Positions 25,705-33,479 of a stretch of DNA of 64,000 nucleotides are shown piece after piece. Both the position numbers and the translations under genes were made by a program. The stretch comes from Dyadobacter sp. CY261 (GTDB lineage Bacteria; Bacteroidota; Bacteroidia; Cytophagales; Spirosomataceae). The stretch spans positions 1 to 64,000 of the forward strand of contig NZ_JAKCPW010000016.1 of assembly GCF_021440085.1 (NCBI RefSeq), written 5' to 3'. Numbering within the stretch: the first letter of the stretch is position 1; every line of letters begins with the position of its first letter. The notes under the pieces were generated by a model. The model had not been told where the DNA came from and ran no database searches. It saw nothing but the letters and a program-made list of their open reading frames with translations.

Positions 25705-26934
25705 TCAAAGACCGGCTTGCGTTCTGAGCAGATCTTCCATCGTTTCGCGGCGTCTCACCAGTTTTGCTTCACCGTTGTCGATTAAAACTTCGGCCGGGCG
25801 GAAGCGTGCGTTGTAGTTGGAGCTCATGGTCAAACCGTATGCACCCGCGTTCAGGAACGCAAGAACATCGCCTTTGCGAACTTCAGGCAGTTCGCGATCG
25901 GCCGCAAAGGTGTCCGTTTCACAAATATATCCTACCACATTATAATGTTTTAACTCACCTTTGGGGTTTGAAATGTTGAGGATGTGGTGGTAGGAACCAT
26001 ACATCATCGGGCGGATCAGGTGGTTAAGACCTGAGTCCACATGCACGAAATTGCGGGCAGGATCTTCTTTTACCACGGTTGTTTGTACAAACAGAAAGCC
26101 GGATTCGCTTACCAGGAACTTGCCAGGCTCAAACCAGAGTTGCAGCTCGCGGCCATACTCCTGGCAGAAGGTCTGAAAACGCTTTGATATTTTTTTGCCC
26201 AGTAAATCCATGTCTGTAATGGCATCGCCCGGCAGATAGGAAACTTTGAACCCGCCGCCTAGGTCGATGATTTGCAGGTCGGGGAAATGCTTGGCGGTTT
26301 CTAAAAGAATGTCGGCAACTTTCAAAAATGGCTCGGCGTCCTTGATGTCCGAACCGGTATGCTGATGCAGGCCGATCACTTTGATGTCGTATTTTTTGAT
26401 CACTGCGAGGATCTCATCCAGTAGCAGCACCGAAATTCCGAATTTGGAATCCGCATGTGCAGTCATGATCTTCGCATGGCCGCCAGCCGCTACATTAGGC
26501 TTGATGCGGATCATACAAGGCTTGGAGTTGCCATAGGTCTGCCCGAACCAATCTAGCAAAGGAATGCTATCAACATTCACGATGGCTCCAGCTTCCACGG
26601 CCGCGCTCACTTCTTCGAAATGCACACCGCTGGGCGTAAATGTGATCTGGTTGCCCTCATAACCAGCAATTTTGCCCATTTCCAGCTCGCCCGGAGACAC
26701 CACATCCAGTTCTACACCGATTTCGCGCATCAGGCCCAGAATAGCGAGGTTGGTATTGGCCTTGCACGCATATTTGATCTTCATATTCACGCCTGCAAAT
26801 GCATGTTGAAGCTCGGTGGCCTTCCTACGGATTGTCGCGCCGTCGTAAACATAGAGCGGGCTTCCGTACTGGTTGATTAACTGGGCGGGATCGATACCCT
26901 GGATCGAATATGGGTAGTGGTCAGAGAGTAGCAT
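25705..26934 (-). CDS. lysA: Diaminopimelate decarboxylase
   Basis: A 409-residue PLP-dependent decarboxylase that converts meso-diaminopimelate to lysine. It has the N-terminal barrel with the PLP Lys in KYACKANTN, a phosphate-binding ELDVVSPGELEMG, HQHTGSDI, and LGGGFKVSYLPGD; the C-terminal half has WFEPGKFLVSESG and CETDTFAADRELPEVRKGDVLAFLNAGAYG with the substrate-binding Cys-Glu. The length matches the family. It starts 36 bases after the upstream pyrF stop, so the two genes are probably one transcript, although their pathways differ. Confidence 0.95.
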   Translation of the reverse strand: MLLSDHYPYSIQGIDPAQLINQYGSPLYVYDGATIRRKATELQHAFAGVNMKIKYACKANTNLAILGLMREIGVELDVVSPGELEMGKIAGYEGNQITFTPSGVHFEEVSAAVEAGAIVNVDSIPLLDWFGQTYGNSKPCMIRIKPNVAAGGHAKIMTAHADSKFGISVLLLDEILAVIKKYDIKVIGLHQHTGSDIKDAEPFLKVADILLETAKHFPDLQIIDLGGGFKVSYLPGDAITDMDLLGKKISKRFQTFCQEYGRELQLWFEPGKFLVSESGFLFVQTTVVKEDPARNFVHVDSGLNHLIRPMMYGSYHHILNISNPKGELKHYNVVGYICETDTFAADRELPEVRKGDVLAFLNAGAYGLTMSSNYNARFRPAEVLIDNGEAKLVRRRETMEDLLRTQAGL

Positions 26935-26970
26935 TTCGAATGTATGGTTGACACGACAGTGCCAGAATGA

Positions 26971-27798
26971 TTAATTACAATATTTATCGAGGTAAATCGC
27001 CATTTCCTGTTGGAGCGCCGCGGCTTCCTGCTTCGCCTTTTCGGCGAAGTCGGTGCTGTTGCTGGCGTAGATAATGCTGCGCGATGCATTCACGAGCAAC
27101 CCACAACTTTTGTTCATGCCAAACTTCGACACCTCTTCGAGATTACCGCCTTGCACACCTACACCCGGAACGAGCAGGAAGTGATCGGGGATAATGTTCC
27201 GGATTTTTTGAAAGTCAGAAGCTTGTGTAGCGCCTACGACGTACATCATACGGTCGGAACCTGCCCAGGCCTGCGATGTCCGCAATACATTTTCATACAA
27301 CGCGGCGCCTTCCGCATCAAGCCGCTGAAAATCGGCGCTACCAGGATTTGAAGTTAACGCAAGCAGGATCACCCATTTGCCTTCGAAAGCGAGAAACGGC
27401 GTTACCGAATCGCTTCCCATGTAAGGAGCGACGGTAATAGAGTCAAATTCAAGGCCGGACGACGATTTGTCGAAAAATGCACGTGCATAGAGGCCGGAAG
27501 TATTGCCAATATCGCCGCGTTTTGCATCGGCGATGGTAAAATGGCTTTTCGGGACGTATTCGATTGTTCTCTGGAGGCTCTCCCAACCTTTGGGGCCCAG
27601 TGCTTCGTAGAACGCGATGTTGGGTTTATAGGAAACACAATAATCGGCGGTCGCGTCGATGATCTGTTTATTGAATTCAAAGATGGGATCGGCGGTTTTT
27701 AATAAATGCGCCGGGATTTTCTGGATATCGGTGTCCAAACCCACACACAAATAGGACCTTTTAGTCGAAATTTGCCGGAAGAGCTCTTGATAATTCAT
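26971..27798 (-). CDS. pyrF: Orotidine 5'-phosphate decarboxylase (type 2)
   Basis: A 275-residue OMP decarboxylase of the longer type-2 group. It makes UMP, the last step of pyrimidine synthesis. The catalytic D-x-K-x-x-D motif is FTIADAKRGDIGNTS; LCVGLDTD at the N-terminus and VPGVGVQGG near the phosphate site also fit. The start is ATG at 27798. Upstream lies the divergent rfbC; downstream is lysA. Confidence 0.95.
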   Translation of the reverse strand: MNYQELFRQISTKRSYLCVGLDTDIQKIPAHLLKTADPIFEFNKQIIDATADYCVSYKPNIAFYEALGPKGWESLQRTIEYVPKSHFTIADAKRGDIGNTSGLYARAFFDKSSSGLEFDSITVAPYMGSDSVTPFLAFEGKWVILLALTSNPGSADFQRLDAEGAALYENVLRTSQAWAGSDRMMYVVGATQASDFQKIRNIIPDHFLLVPGVGVQGGNLEEVSKFGMNKSCGLLVNASRSIIYASNSTDFAEKAKQEAAALQQEMAIYLDKYCN

Positions 27799-27895
27799 GA
27801 TTTTGTAAATATTGCGACGAAATTACAACCTCTGGCAATAGATTCATAAATTTGCCCTAACATTAAACTTTGCTCCAACCAACACATAACGATAT

Positions 27896-28441
27896 ATGCA
27901 GATTAAAGAAACCTCCATTGCCGGTCTAGTTGAAATTTTGCCAAGGGTCTTCGAAGATGATCGTGGAATGTTCTTTGAATCGTATAATGTGGAGGCATTC
28001 ATAAAACTCGGTCTGCCCGTGAATTTTGTGCAGGACAATCAGTCGTTTTCAAAAAAAGGCGTGGTGAGGGGCCTACATTTCCAGAACGCGCCATTCGGAC
28101 AAGGCAAGCTGGTGCGTGTTATTAGTGGAAAGGTGCTGGATGTCGCAGTAGATATCCGTCCCGATTCCCCAACTTTCGGGAAGCATGAAGTTTTTGAATT
28201 GAGCGGTGAGCGAAACAATATGGCCTACATTCCCGAAGGCTTTGCACACGGTTTCGTAGCTCTCGAGGACTCGATTTTTAGCTATAAATGTACAAACCTT
28301 TATAGTAAGGAATCCGAATCCGGTATTCTCTGGAATGATCCCGACTTGAATATCGACTGGGGTATTTCCGATCCGATCGTATCGAAAAAGGATTTGATCC
28401 TGCCCACTTTCCGTTCCCTTTTCGGAGAATTGATCAACTAG
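27896..28441 (+). CDS. rfbC: dTDP-4-dehydrorhamnose 3,5-epimerase
   Basis: A 181-residue cupin enzyme of the RmlC family, third step of dTDP-L-rhamnose synthesis. Motifs: DDRGMFFESYN near the N-terminus, NFVQDNQSFSKKGVVRGLHFQ (with the conserved His of RGLH), DVAVDIRPDSPTFGK, and PEGFAHGFVALED. Length is normal. The other rml genes are not adjacent. It converges with the DJ-1-like gene, whose stop lies only eight bases away. Confidence 0.95.
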   Translation: MQIKETSIAGLVEILPRVFEDDRGMFFESYNVEAFIKLGLPVNFVQDNQSFSKKGVVRGLHFQNAPFGQGKLVRVISGKVLDVAVDIRPDSPTFGKHEVFELSGERNNMAYIPEGFAHGFVALEDSIFSYKCTNLYSKESESGILWNDPDLNIDWGISDPIVSKKDLILPTFRSLFGELIN

Positions 28442-28449
28442 TTTCAGAT

Positions 28450-29130
28450 TTACTTCTCAAAAAGCTCTTCCAAAGCTTTCGACGCAATTTTCCGGGCGGA
28501 ATGCGAATTCTGCCCGGTGATGAGCCGTTCATCCATTTCAATGAACTCCACAAAGGGAATCATGGCTTTGGTGTAATGCGCGCCGTTTTCCTTCAACTTG
28601 TCTTCCAGATAAAAGGGCACTTCACTTACAAAACTGACCAGGGTTTCTTCAACCTTGGAATAACCTGTAACATACTTATCCTGGATTAGCAATGTGCCGT
28701 CTGAAAGCCGGACATTAAGTAACCCGCAAACGCCGTGTGCAATGGCTGTTACCATGCCATTCCTTTCGTAAACGGTCTTTGCAAGGCGCTGTAATTCGTT
28801 GTTTTCAGGGAAATCCCACATTGCGCCGTGGCCGCCGGCGAAGTAAATCAGCCGGTAATCGGTCGGGTCGATTGCAGAAGGTTTGAGAGAGTTTTGTAGT
28901 TTTTGGCGGAATGCAGGGTCCTCCCAATATCGCGCATTGCATTCGTCTTTCAGATCGAGGCTTCTTTCGTCCACAGGCACATTCCCGCCAAGCGGGCTCA
29001 CGATGTCCATGATAATGCGCCTTTTGGCCATTACATCATAGAAATGTGTCAGTTCGTTGAGCCATACACCCGTTTTAGAGCTTTTGACGGGGTAGGTATC
29101 GTGGTTTGTGCAGACGATCAGGACTTTCAT
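28450..29130 (-). CDS. DJ-1/Hsp31-like protein lacking the catalytic cysteine
   Basis: A 226-residue protein of the Hsp31/GATase-1-like group: TKTGVWLNELTHFYDV-like N-terminus (here SSKTGVWLNELTHFY), VDIVSPLGGNVPVDERS-like segment and YFAGGHGAMWDFPEN, all as in the family. At the nucleophile elbow the family has A-V/I-C-H-G; here it reads AIAHGVCGLLN, so Cys is replaced by Ala131, with another Cys four residues later (135). It is therefore probably not a standard deglycase/glyoxalase. The start at 29130 (MKVLIVCTN) fits; an upstream frame to 29196 crosses an inverted repeat and is unlikely. Confidence 0.85.
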   Translation of the reverse strand: MKVLIVCTNHDTYPVKSSKTGVWLNELTHFYDVMAKRRIIMDIVSPLGGNVPVDERSLDLKDECNARYWEDPAFRQKLQNSLKPSAIDPTDYRLIYFAGGHGAMWDFPENNELQRLAKTVYERNGMVTAIAHGVCGLLNVRLSDGTLLIQDKYVTGYSKVEETLVSFVSEVPFYLEDKLKENGAHYTKAMIPFVEFIEMDERLITGQNSHSARKIASKALEELFEK

Positions 29131-29151
29131 AACGGTTCGTGGAAATGGTCT

Positions 29152-29176
29152 CCATTCCATGGCGGCCATGGAATGG
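29152..29176. promoter_or_regulatory. Inverted repeat upstream of the DJ-1-like gene
   Basis: CCATTCCATGG (29152-29162) and CCATGGAATGG (29166-29176) are perfect 11-base inverted repeats around CGG. The site lies 22 bases ahead of the start codon at 29130, in a position for an operator or a leader hairpin. No regulator can be named. Confidence 0.45.
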
Positions 29177-29236
29177 CTCCGGGAAATATAGCACAAACCC
29201 CGGAAGTTTCCATCGGAAATTAGGAAAGCGTTACGC

Positions 29237-29896
29237 TTAGTTCAGCAGTTGGTTTTTGTAAGCGAATGCTACTGCCGCGGCGGTGCTCTTGGTGCCGGTT
29301 TTTTCCAAAACTCTCAACCGGTGCCCTTCCACGGTACGCACACTGATGAATAACTTGTCGCCGATCTCGGTTGTAGAAAGGCCGTCGCAAATAAGTTGAA
29401 GGACTTCTTTCTCCCGTGACGATAATGCAACATTGCATGCGTTGGGGAAAAAAGGATGTTTGTTGACTTGTCTGTTCACCATTTTCCGGTGCATGGCCTT
29501 GGACACGAAGTCGTTATAATAGAAACCTTCCTCGTGGACCCGCCGGATGGCTTTTTCCACTTCGTCGGGGCTTGTGTCTTTCAGCAAGTAACCTTGTACG
29601 CCCTTTTCGAGCATGTGAATAACGAAACGGTCTTCATTGTACATGGAAACGACGATGATCTTGATATTCGGGAAGCGTTCAAAAGCCGCTTCTGTCGCCT
29701 GAATGCCATCCATGACCGGCATCTGGAGATCCATAAAGACGATATCGGGTGTATTGGCAGGCAGGCGGTCCAGGAGCTCCTGGCCGTTAGCGGCTTCCAG
29801 TATAAATTCGAAATCGGGAATGCCGCTCAGCATGGAGATAAAACCCTTTCTGAACAGTTCGTGGTCGTCGGCAATCCCTAGTTTAAGTGTGCTCAT
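29237..29896 (-). CDS. Response regulator, NarL/LuxR family
   Basis: A 219-residue two-component regulator. The receiver (residues 1-120) has LGIADDHELFRKG with the acidic pair, the phosphorylated Asp in DIVFMDLQMPVMDG, and the Lys of LLKDTSPDE. The C-terminal LuxR-type helix-turn-helix is LSSREKEVLQLICDGLSTTEIGDKLFISVRTVEGHR. It is the last gene of an operon with the kinase (four bases upstream) and a membrane protein. It ends in KNQLLN. Confidence 0.95.
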   Translation of the reverse strand: MSTLKLGIADDHELFRKGFISMLSGIPDFEFILEAANGQELLDRLPANTPDIVFMDLQMPVMDGIQATEAAFERFPNIKIIVVSMYNEDRFVIHMLEKGVQGYLLKDTSPDEVEKAIRRVHEEGFYYNDFVSKAMHRKMVNRQVNKHPFFPNACNVALSSREKEVLQLICDGLSTTEIGDKLFISVRTVEGHRLRVLEKTGTKSTAAAVAFAYKNQLLN

Positions 29897-29900
29897 AGCG

Positions 29901-30764
29901 TTAAATATTCACACGCTCCCGGCGGAATGGATGTAATGGTTCAGGTTTGTTACCGGACGCCGGATTCACCGGGATCCTCGCAATGGCACTGGAACCGCCC
30001 TTGGCAGGCTGTTCATACTGGACTGTTCCGTTAACAATCGCCAACCTGCTTTCGATACCGAGCAGGCCGAGTCCCGCAAGATTGCTTTCCTTTATTTTTT
30101 CGGGGTCGAAACCGACACCATTGTCGGTAACCCGCAAACCTATCATTTCTTCGTCAATTTCCAGCGCAATATCGATTTTTGTGCAACTGGCATGCTTGAT
30201 CGCATTGTTGACCAGTTCCTGCATAATGCGGTAAAGTGTCAGTTCCAGTTTCTGGCCCTGGCGCGGGAATTCTTCTGTATTGGATTGGAAGGAAATTACA
30301 AGATTGCTGTCTTCTTCCAGCTTGTGTATGAATTCTTCAATCGCCTCCATCAACCCGAACCGTTCGAGCGTAGTGGGTACCAGGTCCCGCGTAATGCGCC
30401 GCACGTGAAGGATGGTTTCCTCTACGAGCGACTGCGATTTTTTCATAATGCTTTCTTCTTTCTCATCTCCCGAATTGCCTACCAACTTACTCAGTTGATT
30501 GAGACTCAACTTGGTGAGTGACAACATTGTGCCAATGTCGTCGTGCAAATCCTGCGCAATCCGGCGTCGCTCCGTTTCCTCCGAGTTGAGGGCTGTGTCC
30601 AGAAGCAGGCGATTGTAATTCTTTTCGATATCGTTGATTCTTTTCTCTTCTTCGAATCGTCGTTTTTGGTAATACATCACAAAAGAGATCATGCAAAACG
30701 CCATGGCCAGCATAGCCAGGGAGGCTATCAGCAATGCCCATTTCAGTTCTTCACTATTTTGCAT
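29901..30764 (-). CDS. Sensor histidine kinase, HisKA_3 (NarL-type partner)
   Basis: A 287-residue kinase with a single N-terminal membrane helix (about residues 9-31), a short coiled coil, the HisKA_3 phosphoacceptor ERRRIAQDLHDDIGTMLSL, and an HATPase domain with NNAIKHA (N-box), VTDNGVGFD (G1) and GLGLLGIESRL. There is no periplasmic sensing domain, so the signal may come through the seven-helix protein encoded just upstream, whose end overlaps this start by 11 bases. The next gene is the response regulator. Confidence 0.93.
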   Translation of the reverse strand: MQNSEELKWALLIASLAMLAMAFCMISFVMYYQKRRFEEEKRINDIEKNYNRLLLDTALNSEETERRRIAQDLHDDIGTMLSLTKLSLNQLSKLVGNSGDEKEESIMKKSQSLVEETILHVRRITRDLVPTTLERFGLMEAIEEFIHKLEEDSNLVISFQSNTEEFPRQGQKLELTLYRIMQELVNNAIKHASCTKIDIALEIDEEMIGLRVTDNGVGFDPEKIKESNLAGLGLLGIESRLAIVNGTVQYEQPAKGGSSAIARIPVNPASGNKPEPLHPFRRERVNI

Positions 30765-31449
30765 AATCCTTTGGTGAGTAATGATAAATGCCTACGCTGA
30801 AAAGCAAGGCACAAACAGTTTCAAAAATGCTTGGTATAGACTCGGCCATTCCGAGTTCCATCGGATCTTTCCAAGTGTATGCGTAATGCAGAACTGGGGC
30901 TACGAATATCAAACTTGAATAGTATAGTAGCAATCCCGAACATACCCAAAAAAATGGGAATGTGAGTAAGTTAGGTATCTTAAGCGATTTGATTATCTCA
31001 TAAAAATACGCGAGAATGAGTGAGATTACCAGAATACCTTCGACTGTCTTTGCGTAAAGAACAATTCTATGTTCTTTGAGGTCTTCAAGATTCTCATTCG
31101 AATTGACGATATCCCATGTGCTAAATACACAAAATCCCAAAATGGATACTACCAGGAGTCGCCTTTGCCGTTGACCGTTAAACTTAAAATAGAACATCCC
31201 GCCAAGCAATGCGTAAAAGAGCGGGATGCTCAAATTATAGAACATCAGATTGTTCATTCTAGCTGATGCGTAATAGAGCATCACAAAGTCAATGATCAAT
31301 TTGATGACTAAATAACAGAAAAGCAACCGGAGTGACTGGTCCAAAAAGGCCTTTCTGATAATAGTGAGTGCTATTGGTAAAATTGTAATGAATACTGCGA
31401 TACTAAAAGTTGGATTGTTAATGATATATCCAGAAAGTGTATCGAACAT
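30754..31449 (-). CDS. Multi-pass membrane protein, probable signal input for the adjacent two-component system
   Basis: A 231-residue protein with about seven hydrophobic segments (for example IAVFITILPIALTII, LLFCYLVIKLIIDFVMLYY, VVSILGFCVFSTW, GILVISLILAYFY, FFWVCSGLLLYYSSLIFV, FETVCALLFSVGIYHY). I do not recognise a named family. It is the first gene of the operon and overlaps the histidine kinase, so it likely supplies or senses the signal (inference). The ATG at 31449 is preferred over an in-frame TTG six codons earlier. Confidence 0.75.
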   Translation of the reverse strand: MFDTLSGYIINNPTFSIAVFITILPIALTIIRKAFLDQSLRLLFCYLVIKLIIDFVMLYYASARMNNLMFYNLSIPLFYALLGGMFYFKFNGQRQRRLLVVSILGFCVFSTWDIVNSNENLEDLKEHRIVLYAKTVEGILVISLILAYFYEIIKSLKIPNLLTFPFFWVCSGLLLYYSSLIFVAPVLHYAYTWKDPMELGMAESIPSIFETVCALLFSVGIYHYSPKDYAK

Positions 31450-31474
31450 ACATAGGTCGATTAACAAAACAGTC

Positions 31475-31876
31475 CTAACAATGGCGTGGGCAAAGCGGCC
31501 CGCCTGTCATGGCGCCGCCTTGAGCAGGCATATCCTTCAATCCGCCGGTTTGTGCAGTTCTCAGAATGTCCCTGCCATCCTCGTCTACAGGAACCAGTAC
31601 CAACCGGGGCGTAGGTCTCTTGGATCTCAATGTTTTAGTATCGTCCTCCTCCTCTTCGTCTCTCAGGCCATAATAAACTCTGAATCCGACACAATTATCA
31701 CCGTGCAGTTTGATCAAATCGTTGAATGTGTGTATTCCGAAAAATTCGGCCTTCACGTAATTCTCGCCGCGAGCTGTGAAATCGCGTTCCCTTTTTTGGT
31801 GTGGATGGGTAAGTTCCTGAGCTTCCGCTGCTGAAATGAGTCGCCCTTCCTGGCCTGTAAATCTCTTTGTTTCCAT
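31475..31876 (-). CDS. Conserved hypothetical protein with C-terminal Cys motif
   Basis: A 133-residue cytoplasmic protein of unknown function. It starts METKRFTGQEGRLISAAEAQ, continues with FFGIHTFNDLIKLHGDNCVGFRVYYGL, an acidic stretch DEEEEDD, then RLVLVPVDEDGRDIL and ends GGPLCPRHC, with two Cys three residues apart at the very end. Similar short proteins with a G.R.YYG...LV.V..DG pattern and a C-terminal CP..C occur in Cytophagales (recall). The start at 31876 avoids a hydrophobic unlikely extension. It lies 26 bases upstream of the sensor operon and on the same strand, so it may be its first gene. Confidence 0.6.
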   Translation of the reverse strand: METKRFTGQEGRLISAAEAQELTHPHQKRERDFTARGENYVKAEFFGIHTFNDLIKLHGDNCVGFRVYYGLRDEEEEDDTKTLRSKRPTPRLVLVPVDEDGRDILRTAQTGGLKDMPAQGGAMTGGPLCPRHC

Positions 31877-31942
31877 GGTTTTCGATGAAAATATAACAAT
31901 TAAGCATTGTAAATGTAAATAGCCTATCATGGAAGGGCAAGA

Positions 31943-31997
31943 CAACTATTTGCAATTGAGTTAACGGTAAATCTGCAACTATTTGTAAATCAGTTAA
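31943..31997. repeat. Imperfect 22-base direct repeat
   Basis: CAACTATTTG...AGTTAA occurs at 31943-31964 and 31976-31997 with three differences in the middle. The 33-base period is about three helical turns, as expected for paired binding sites on one face of the DNA. Confidence 0.6.
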
Positions 31998-32199
31998 AAT
32001 TGCTTACTCGCCTTTGAAATCGCGTAATTTTACGTGTAGTCTCTGCGCAATATTACGATATCCACTTGTAAGCTTACTCATGTGTAAAATCAGGGATTTT
32101 TGCGCTAAAATCCTTGTTTATAGTGCTCTACATTTGTAAAGCGTTAGGGAAGACTTGTAAAAGCTTTCTCATCAAGATTAAAGGGTTAGGTTATAGTCG

Positions 32200-32232
32200 A
32201 AAGCCGCGGGGGGTGTCCCTGGCGGCTTTTTT
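32200..32232 (+). terminator. Intrinsic terminator in the SelW upstream region
   Basis: AAAGCCGC (32200-32207) pairs with GCGGCTTT (32222-32229), with further G-C pairs inside (GGG with CCC), and ends in a run of T's (32227-32232). It is on the plus strand, 50 bases ahead of the SelW-like start, with no gene upstream on that strand. It could end a small RNA or act as an attenuator. Confidence 0.7.
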
Positions 32233-32281
32233 GATTCTATGTACCAAATGCCGATTTTTGGCTTTTCTAGCCGAAACCGAC

Positions 32282-32557
32282 ATGAAACCAACCATAGAAA
32301 TCGAATATTGCCCTAAGTGCGGATGGCTTTTGCGAGCAGCCTGGATGGCTCAGGAACTGCTTACCACTTTTACGGGCGATCTGCATGCGGTGCAATTGAG
32401 ACCTTCCGAAGTTGCCGGCCGGTATACCATCAAAATCAATGAAGAGCTTTTGTGGGACAGGAAGCGTGAAGGGCATTTTCCCGAACCCAAGGAGATTAAA
32501 CAGAGGGTAAGGGATGTGATAGACCCTGCGCGAAGTCTGGGTCACAATGACCGGTAA
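32282..32557 (+). CDS. SelW/Rdx family thioredoxin-like protein
   Basis: A 91-residue protein of the SelT/SelW/SelH (Rdx) family with a thioredoxin-like fold. It begins MKPTIEIEYCPKCGWLLRAAWMAQELL, with the redox C-x-x-C at Cys10/Cys13 (both Cys, no selenocysteine), and has the family end region LWDRKREGHFPEPKEIKQRVRDVI. The start is set at 32282; the longer frame from 32114 runs through the terminator and is rejected. A redox role is likely; the partner is unknown. Confidence 0.85.
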   Translation: MKPTIEIEYCPKCGWLLRAAWMAQELLTTFTGDLHAVQLRPSEVAGRYTIKINEELLWDRKREGHFPEPKEIKQRVRDVIDPARSLGHNDR

Positions 32558-32805
32558 AAGAGTCGTTTGCTATGTCATTATGGCGCAGCGAAAAGCGGCA
32601 TACTGTAATTTTGGCACTTACAGTTTCCGGGTCGTTTCTAGCCGCTTGTGCGTAATAATGCGCCGATTAGGGCCAGTCGAGGATTATCAACACACAACCG
32701 CTTTACCTGGTATTGGCCTGGATTGTAGTTTTTTGCCAGAAATCGATCTTTGGCACACAGTTTTTCGTTAGTTAGGAAAACTTGTGAACCTAAAACGCGA
32801 TAGCT

Positions 32806-33228
32806 ATGGAAAGCAAACTGAAAATACCACGGGAGATGTTGATGAACATAGATTTTATCAACACAGTGAACGGTGGAATGAGTGAGCCCTCTATCAAGCT
32901 TGACAAAGGATCGGACGGTTTTGAAGTAGTTGTGAAAATTCCAGGCATCGAAGTTGAGGATCTGCAATTGGAGGTTGTAAAAGGGAAGAAAAACTCGAAC
33001 AATTTGAAGCTTTTCCATTTACTACCTATTTTTTCACAGGAAAATTTGTCCGATGAAGAGCAGTGGAAGACCATCCGTTTCATTAATACCTTCGTCATCC
33101 CTGACGGAGTAGATATAGACAATATCTCGGCAAGATATGACGACAGCCATCGTCAATTAGTACTGTTCCTTCCTTTTGGAGACGAGCAGGGGGATTATCA
33201 TCGTAAGGTAGATATCGAACGCTGGTAA
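32806..33228 (+). CDS. Hsp20/alpha-crystallin-like protein, divergent
   Basis: A 140-residue protein with a weak alpha-crystallin domain: PSIKLDKGSDGFEVVVKIPGIEVEDLQLEV, then NTFVIPDGVDIDNISARYDDSHRQLVLFLPF, matching the V.IPG...ED..V and FTLP..VD...I.A.Y..G.L.I.LP order. An insertion with KKNSNNLKLFHLLPIF replaces the usual short loop, and a clear C-terminal I-x-I motif is missing, so chaperone oligomers may be altered. Known small heat-shock proteins hold unfolded proteins. It has its own terminator. Confidence 0.7.
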   Translation: MESKLKIPREMLMNIDFINTVNGGMSEPSIKLDKGSDGFEVVVKIPGIEVEDLQLEVVKGKKNSNNLKLFHLLPIFSQENLSDEEQWKTIRFINTFVIPDGVDIDNISARYDDSHRQLVLFLPFGDEQGDYHRKVDIERW

Positions 33229-33250
33229 AAATTATTTAATTGAAATACTG

Positions 33251-33278
33251 AAAGTCTGGCATTCGCCGGACTTTTTTT
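33251..33278 (+). terminator. Terminator after the Hsp20-like gene
   Basis: AAAGTCTGGC (33251-33260) pairs with GCCGGACTTT (33265-33274; one T-G pair) around ATTC, followed by more T's. It starts 22 bases after the stop codon. Confidence 0.85.
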
Positions 33279-33479
33279 AGTGCCTGGATAGCGCACAGAG
33301 GCCGATTTCTCGTCCATTTGAAGTTCTACCACCTAAATAATAGTACAAATCCACGTAGTCTTTGTATGCTTCCAACAGAATGCATTAAGATTGAGTAAAG
33401 ATTCCACACTTTCTCAAAAAAGGAATGACATATCTGTATCTTGCATTCAAATCCCACAGAAGTCCTCATTCTCAACGTT

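Larger units (their letters stand above)
31877..32281. other. AT-rich intergenic region with repeats and a possible small transcript
   Basis: This 405-base gap has no convincing ORF. It holds an imperfect 22-base direct repeat (31943-31964 and 31976-31997, 19 of 22 identical, 33-base period), six TTGTAA/TGTAAA-type elements between 31908 and 32160, a TAnnTTTG-type -7 element at 32129-32136, and a strong terminator at 32200-32232. It separates the divergent hypothetical gene (31475-31876) from the SelW-like gene. Confidence 0.6.

Noticed and set aside
32114..32281. N-terminal extension of the SelW-like protein
   Set aside because: It runs through the strong terminator hairpin, and the family starts right at the strand before C-x-x-C.
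32547..32771. A 74-codon plus-strand frame after the SelW-like gene
   Set aside because: It has no family-like pattern, odd composition and no signals; the ~250-base gap seems to hold only the spacer before the Hsp20-like gene.
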